NCBI RefSeq assembly: GCF_006337105.1 | Contig: NZ_CP040871.1 | Location: 1,674,001 to 1,738,000 of the forward strand | Direction: 5' to 3' | Length of the DNA: 64,000 nt | Source: Thermomonas aquatica | Lineage (GTDB): Bacteria > Pseudomonadota > Gammaproteobacteria > Xanthomonadales > Xanthomonadaceae | Shown here: piece by piece, positions 60,063-64,000 of the stretch | How positions within the stretch are numbered: the first letter of the stretch is position 1 | Layout: each line of letters opens with the position of its first letter | Translations under genes and position numbers: made by a program | Notes under the pieces: model-generated | Seen by the model: the letters and a program-made list of their open reading frames with translations, nothing else | Databases searched by the model: none | What the model was told of the DNA's origin: nothing

Positions 60063-61259
60063 TCAGTGCACCGGCCGCCGCCAACGGTTCATCACGGCCT
60101 GCAACTCGCTGCCCGGCACCGGCCGCCCGATCAGGTAGCCCTGGGCGATGTCGCAGCCGAGTTCGGCCAGCATCTGCCAGTCCTCGATGCTCTCCACGCC
60201 CTCGGCGACCGTGGTCAGGCCCAGCTTGCGCGCCAGGTCCAGGCTGGCCTCGACCACCGCGCGCTTGCGCGGCTGCGCATGCGCGCCGAACACGAAACCC
60301 TGGTCGATCTTGAGTTCGGTGAACGGGATCTGCGCCAGTTGCGCCAGCGAGGAATAGCCGGTGCCGAAGTCGTCGATCGACAGGCCGAAGCCCTTCAGCC
60401 GCAGCCGTGCCAGCAGGCCCAGGCCGCGCGCGGCATCCGACATCACCGAGCTCTCGGTGATCTCCAGGATCACTTCCTCGGGCTCGATGTCGTGGCTTTC
60501 CACGATCGCCTGGTAGCGGTCCGCCGCGGAGGGATCGGCCAGCGCCATCGCCGACACGTTCACCGACAGCTTCAGCCGGTGCCCGCCATGGTCCCAGCGC
60601 TGCTTCCACTTGCAGGCCTCGTCCAGCATGCGGTCGGTCAGCGCGTTGGCCAAGCCTTCGCGTTCCATCATCGGCACGAAATGGTTCGGCCGCACCAGGC
60701 TGCCGTCGGCACGCTCCCAGCGCGCCAGCGCCTCCACCCCGATCACCTTGCCGTTGGCGAACTCCACCTGCGGCTGGAACCAGGCGGTGATCTCGCCGTT
60801 GCGCAGCGCCTCGGTGAGCGCCTCCACCCCGAACTCGGCCACCGCATCGTCCGGTTCCTCGCCGGAGTGCTGGTCGAAGCGGTTGAGCGCCGCTTCCAGC
60901 TTGTCGCGGGTCAGCGGCTTCTCGACGCTGCCGAGCACGCGCAGGCCATAGGCGCGGGCCATGGTCTGCACGGTGTTGAGCAGGGCCGGATCCAGCGCGC
61001 TGACCACCACCACCGCGCGCGCCAGCCGCTCCTGCGCGATGTGGCCGATGCATTCGATGCCGTCCATGCCCGGCATGTCCAGGTCCACCAGCACCACGTC
61101 GGGCGGCGCCGCCTGCTGCCGCAACACCTCCAGCGCATGCAGGCCGTCGGCGCCTTCCAGCACCTTGTCCACGCCGAGTTCGGCAAGCAGGCGCACCGCG
61201 ATCCGGCGCTGGAAGCCGTGATCCTCCACCACCATCACCTGCAGTTCCTTCAAGGCCAT
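60063..61259 (-). CDS. EAL-domain response regulator (c-di-GMP phosphodiesterase)
   Basis: 398 residues. Receiver domain at 1-120 with Asp59 in VLVDLDMPGMDG, then an EAL domain at about 140-398. The catalytic set looks complete: Glu176 in VEALARW, SVNVSAM, EITESSV, IDDFGTGYSS, LKIDQGF, AEGVES and QGYLIGRP. It should degrade c-di-GMP upon phosphorylation. Start MALKELQVMVVED. First gene in the operon, followed by the hybrid kinase. Confidence 0.95.
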   Translation of the reverse strand: MALKELQVMVVEDHGFQRRIAVRLLAELGVDKVLEGADGLHALEVLRQQAAPPDVVLVDLDMPGMDGIECIGHIAQERLARAVVVVSALDPALLNTVQTMARAYGLRVLGSVEKPLTRDKLEAALNRFDQHSGEEPDDAVAEFGVEALTEALRNGEITAWFQPQVEFANGKVIGVEALARWERADGSLVRPNHFVPMMEREGLANALTDRMLDEACKWKQRWDHGGHRLKLSVNVSAMALADPSAADRYQAIVESHDIEPEEVILEITESSVMSDAARGLGLLARLRLKGFGLSIDDFGTGYSSLAQLAQIPFTELKIDQGFVFGAHAQPRKRAVVEASLDLARKLGLTTVAEGVESIEDWQMLAELGCDIAQGYLIGRPVPGSELQAVMNRWRRPVH

Positions 61260-61485
61260 GCGGCGCTCCCCAGCGCGTCGGCGAAAGCCAAGCCTACCCC
61301 AGCCGCGCGATGCCCGTGCAAGTGATCCCGCCAACGGCGCTTTCCGGCGGCGGCTGGGCGGCCGACCGGAGGTGTTGGCCAAGTGCGGGCCATCCGCCGG
61401 GCGACCCGCACCCGGCTGCTAAAATGTCGAGTCTTTGCTCGAACGCCGCCCCCGCGGCGTTTTTCGCCTGTCCGGAACCCCCGCC
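61260..61485. other. Intergenic region before the IOR gene
   Basis: Between the divergent EAL regulator and IOR gene. It holds a TAAAAT element near 61420 and, at 61443-61464, the hairpin listed separately. No coding feature recognised. Confidence 0.6.
61443..61464 (+). terminator. Terminator-like hairpin in the IOR leader
   Basis: ACGCCGC (61443-61449) pairs with GCGGCGT (61454-61460) around a 4-base loop and is followed by a short T-run (61460-61464). It lies 22 bases before the ATG at 61486, in the leader of this gene. An attenuator is possible, or the TAAAAT near 61420 is not the promoter. Confidence 0.5.
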
Positions 61486-64000
61486 ATGACCAGCACCGCC
61501 GAACTCTCCTCGCCCTCGTCGGCGAACACCGCCCTGACCCGCAGCGTGGTCGACCCCGACTACACGCTGGAGGACAAGTACCGCCGCACCCAGGGCCGCA
61601 TCTACCTGAGCGGCGTGCAGGCGCTGGTGCGCCTGCCGCTGATGCAGAAGCTGCGCGACGAACGCGCCGGGCTGAACACCGCCGGCTTCATCAGCGGCTA
61701 CCGCGGTTCGCCGCTGGGCGGCTTCGACCTGGAGCTGTGGCGGGCATCGAGGCACCTGGAAGCCGCGAAGGTGAAGTTCACCCCCGGCCTCAACGAGGAC
61801 CTCGGCGCGACCATGGTCTGGGGCACCCAGCAGCCCGGCCTGTTCCCCGGCGCCACCGTCGATGGCGTGTTCGGCATGTGGTACGGCAAGGGCCCGGGCG
61901 TGGACCGCTGCGGCGACGTGTTCAAGCACGCCAACGCCGCCGGCACCTCGCGCAACGGCGGCGTGCTGGCGCTGGCCGCCGACGACCACAACTGCCGCAG
62001 CTCCACCTTGCCGCACGGCAGCGAACACGAATTCGTCAGCGCGATGATGCCGGTGCTCAACCCGGCCGGCGTGCAGGACATCCTCGACATGGGCCTGCTG
62101 GGCTGGGCGATGTCGCGCTTCACCGGGCGCTGGGTCGGCTTCAAGACCATCGCGGAAACGGTGGAATCCTCGGCCTCGGTCGATGTCGATCCGTTCGCCA
62201 TGCAGATCGTGCTGCCGGGCGATGCCGACTTCGAGATGCCGGCAGGCGGCCTCAATATCCGCTGGCCGGACCCGCCGCTGGACCAGGAGATGCGCCTGCA
62301 TCGCTACGCAGTGAAGGCCGCGCAGGCGTTCGCGCGTGCCAACGGCATTGACCGCATCGTGATCGACTCGCCGAACGCGCGGCTCGGCATCGTCACCACC
62401 GGCAAGTCGTATCTCGACGTGCTGCAGGCGCTGGAATACCTCGGCCTCGATGACACCGCCTGCCGCGACCTCGGCATCCGCGTGTACAAGGTCGGCATGA
62501 CCTGGCCGCTGGAGCCGCAGGGCATTCGCGCCTTCGCGCGCGGGCTGGAAGACATTCTCGTCGTCGAGGAAAAGCATTCCTTCATCGAATCGCAGATCAA
62601 GGAACTGTTCTACAACTTCGACGGCCAGCGCCCGAGCATCGTCGGCAAGTACGACGAAGCCGGCGAATGGATCCTGCCGTCCACCGGCGAACTCACACCG
62701 GCCCGCATCGCCGGGGTGATGGCCAAGCGCATCCAGCGCTTCCACGACAGCGAGCACATCCGCGATGTGCTGCGCTGGATGGAAAACAAGGAAGGCGAAC
62801 TCGCGCTGCCGCGCGCCAACTTCCCGCGCGTGCCGCACTACTGTTCGGGCTGCCCGCACAACACCTCGACGAAGGTGCCGGAAGGTTCGCGCGCGCAGGG
62901 CGGCATCGGGTGCCATTACATGGTGACCTGGATGGACCGCAGCACCGACACCTTCACCCACATGGGCGGCGAAGGCGTCACGTGGGCGGGGCAAGCGGCG
63001 TTCACCGACACCCCGCACATCTTCCAGAACCTCGGCGACGGCACCTATTTCCACAGCGGTTCGCTGGCGATCCGCCAGAACATCGCCGCCGGCGTCAACA
63101 TCACCTACAAGATCCTCTACAACGACGCGGTGGCGATGACCGGCGGCCAGCCGGTGGACGGCACCCTGACCGTGCCGCAGATCGCCCACCAGATGCGCAG
63201 CGAAGGCGTGCAGACGATCGCGCTGGTCAGCGACGACATCGACAAGTGGACCGATCCCTCGATCTTCCCGAGCGGCGTGACGTTCCACGACCGCCGCGAC
63301 CTCGATGCCGTGCAGAAGACGCTGCGCGAGGTGAAGGGCGTCTCGATCCTGATCTACGACCAGACCTGCGCCACCGAGAAGCGCCGCCGCCGCAAGCGCG
63401 GCAAGATCGTCGACCCGCAGAAGCGCGTGGTGGTCAATTCGCTGGTCTGCGAAGGCTGCGGCGATTGCGGGCAGAAGAGCTTCTGCGTCAGCGTGCTGCC
63501 GAAGGACACCGAGTTCGGCCGCAAGCGCGAGATCGACCAGAGCAACTGCAACAAGGACTACAGCTGCGTCGAGGGCTTCTGCCCGAGCTTCGTCACCGTG
63601 CACGGCGGCAAGCCGCGCAAGGGCAAGAAGGCGAATGCGGCGGATCGCTTGAACTCGCTGCCGGCACCGCAGATCCGCAGCGACCTGTCGCAGCCGTGGA
63701 ACATCCTGATCACCGGCGTCGGCGGTACCGGCGTGGTGACCATCGGCGCGCTGCTCGGCATGGCGGGGCACCTGGAAGGCAAGGGTTCCAGCGTGCTGGA
63801 TCAAACGGGTCTCGCGCAGAAGGGCGGCGCGGTGACCACGCATATCCGCATCGCCAAGTCGCCGGCCGACATCCACGCCGTGCGCATCGCCGCCGGCGAA
63901 GCCGACCTGGTGCTGGGCTGCGACATGGTGGTGGTCAACGACTACTGGGTGCTGTCGAAGATCCGCCCCGAGCGCAGCACTGTGGTGATGAACACCTACG
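61486..64000 (+). CDS. Indolepyruvate:ferredoxin oxidoreductase, fused (3' end beyond window)
   Basis: At least 838 residues; the frame is open at the window end. Start MTSTAELSSPS. The alpha-type part begins YRRTQGRIYLSGVQALVRLPL, with HYCSGCPHNTSTK and GGIGCHYM of the TPP-binding domain at about 455-490. A 4Fe-4S Cys-rich stretch follows (CEGCGDCGQKSFC, CNKDYSCVEGFCPSF). The gamma-type part with GVGGTGVVTIGALLG at the right edge shows an IorA/IorB-type fusion. It oxidatively decarboxylates aromatic or branched 2-oxoacids. Typical full length in this group is about 1150-1200 residues, so roughly a third is missing. Confidence 0.9.
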   Translation, partial: MTSTAELSSPSSANTALTRSVVDPDYTLEDKYRRTQGRIYLSGVQALVRLPLMQKLRDERAGLNTAGFISGYRGSPLGGFDLELWRASRHLEAAKVKFTPGLNEDLGATMVWGTQQPGLFPGATVDGVFGMWYGKGPGVDRCGDVFKHANAAGTSRNGGVLALAADDHNCRSSTLPHGSEHEFVSAMMPVLNPAGVQDILDMGLLGWAMSRFTGRWVGFKTIAETVESSASVDVDPFAMQIVLPGDADFEMPAGGLNIRWPDPPLDQEMRLHRYAVKAAQAFARANGIDRIVIDSPNARLGIVTTGKSYLDVLQALEYLGLDDTACRDLGIRVYKVGMTWPLEPQGIRAFARGLEDILVVEEKHSFIESQIKELFYNFDGQRPSIVGKYDEAGEWILPSTGELTPARIAGVMAKRIQRFHDSEHIRDVLRWMENKEGELALPRANFPRVPHYCSGCPHNTSTKVPEGSRAQGGIGCHYMVTWMDRSTDTFTHMGGEGVTWAGQAAFTDTPHIFQNLGDGTYFHSGSLAIRQNIAAGVNITYKILYNDAVAMTGGQPVDGTLTVPQIAHQMRSEGVQTIALVSDDIDKWTDPSIFPSGVTFHDRRDLDAVQKTLREVKGVSILIYDQTCATEKRRRRKRGKIVDPQKRVVVNSLVCEGCGDCGQKSFCVSVLPKDTEFGRKREIDQSNCNKDYSCVEGFCPSFVTVHGGKPRKGKKANAADRLNSLPAPQIRSDLSQPWNILITGVGGTGVVTIGALLGMAGHLEGKGSSVLDQTGLAQKGGAVTTHIRIAKSPADIHAVRIAAGEADLVLGCDMVVVNDYWVLSKIRPERSTVVMNTY

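Overview
The window is high-GC, densely packed gammaproteobacterial chromosome. Gene content and protein style point to the Lysobacteraceae/Xanthomonadaceae (Lysobacter, Luteimonas or Thermomonas-like). Supporting features are a cyanide-insensitive-type cytochrome bd, a DPP IV-type S9 peptidase, the TorF-type porin with glnK-amtB, a TIGR02999-type sigma factor paired with a TPR kinase, and the fused indolepyruvate:ferredoxin oxidoreductase. The assignment to family is inferred from gene content; no 16S or other marker is present. No tRNA, rRNA, IS element, prophage or CRISPR array was recognised.

Layout. 1-9.2 kb: end of a YcgL gene, cydAB terminal oxidase, a periplasmic S9 peptidase, an FAD oxidoreductase, a FadI-like thiolase and a lineage-type hypothetical. 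9.3-17.7 kb: a YadA-type trimeric adhesin with a collagen-like stretch, divergent from an ECF sigma factor/Ser-Thr kinase pair, then a small cluster of overlapping, paralogous lipoprotein genes and sodC. 17.7-20.2 kb: ntrBC with a perfect NtrC-type palindrome at the ntrB start. 20.3-31.5 kb: a seven-gene co-directional operon, yjfI(DUF2170)-pspA/yjfJ-yqiJ-yqiK(flotillin)-giant AAA+ ATPase-coiled-coil protein-telA. This is the most interesting system in the window. 31.5-33.1 kb: a sulfotransferase and an amidase lipoprotein. 33.2-39.2 kb: gltBD. 39.2-41.9 kb: a small oxidoreductase/decarboxylase group divergent from a LysR regulator. 41.9-42.7 kb: a degraded, lower-GC stretch. 42.7-47.3 kb: amtB-glnK-porin operon and glnA with a sigma-54 promoter. 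47.3-61.3 kb: uppP, envelope lipoproteins, a serine hydrolase, a lipid-enzyme run (hydrolase, acyltransferase, thioesterase, phospholipase D), sixA, an orphan ParA, and a hybrid histidine kinase/EAL response regulator pair. 61.5 kb to the edge: the 2-oxoacid:ferredoxin oxidoreductase, cut off by the window end.

How it works together. Nitrogen assimilation is the backbone: NtrB/NtrC sense and transmit nitrogen status, glnA carries a sigma-54 promoter and an upstream NtrC site, GltBD completes the GS-GOGAT cycle, and AmtB/GlnK bring in and gate ammonium, probably with an outer-membrane porin in the same transcript. The second theme is the envelope: the Psp/flotillin/TelA operon, adhesin, lipoproteins, peptidoglycan and phospholipid enzymes, and UppP.
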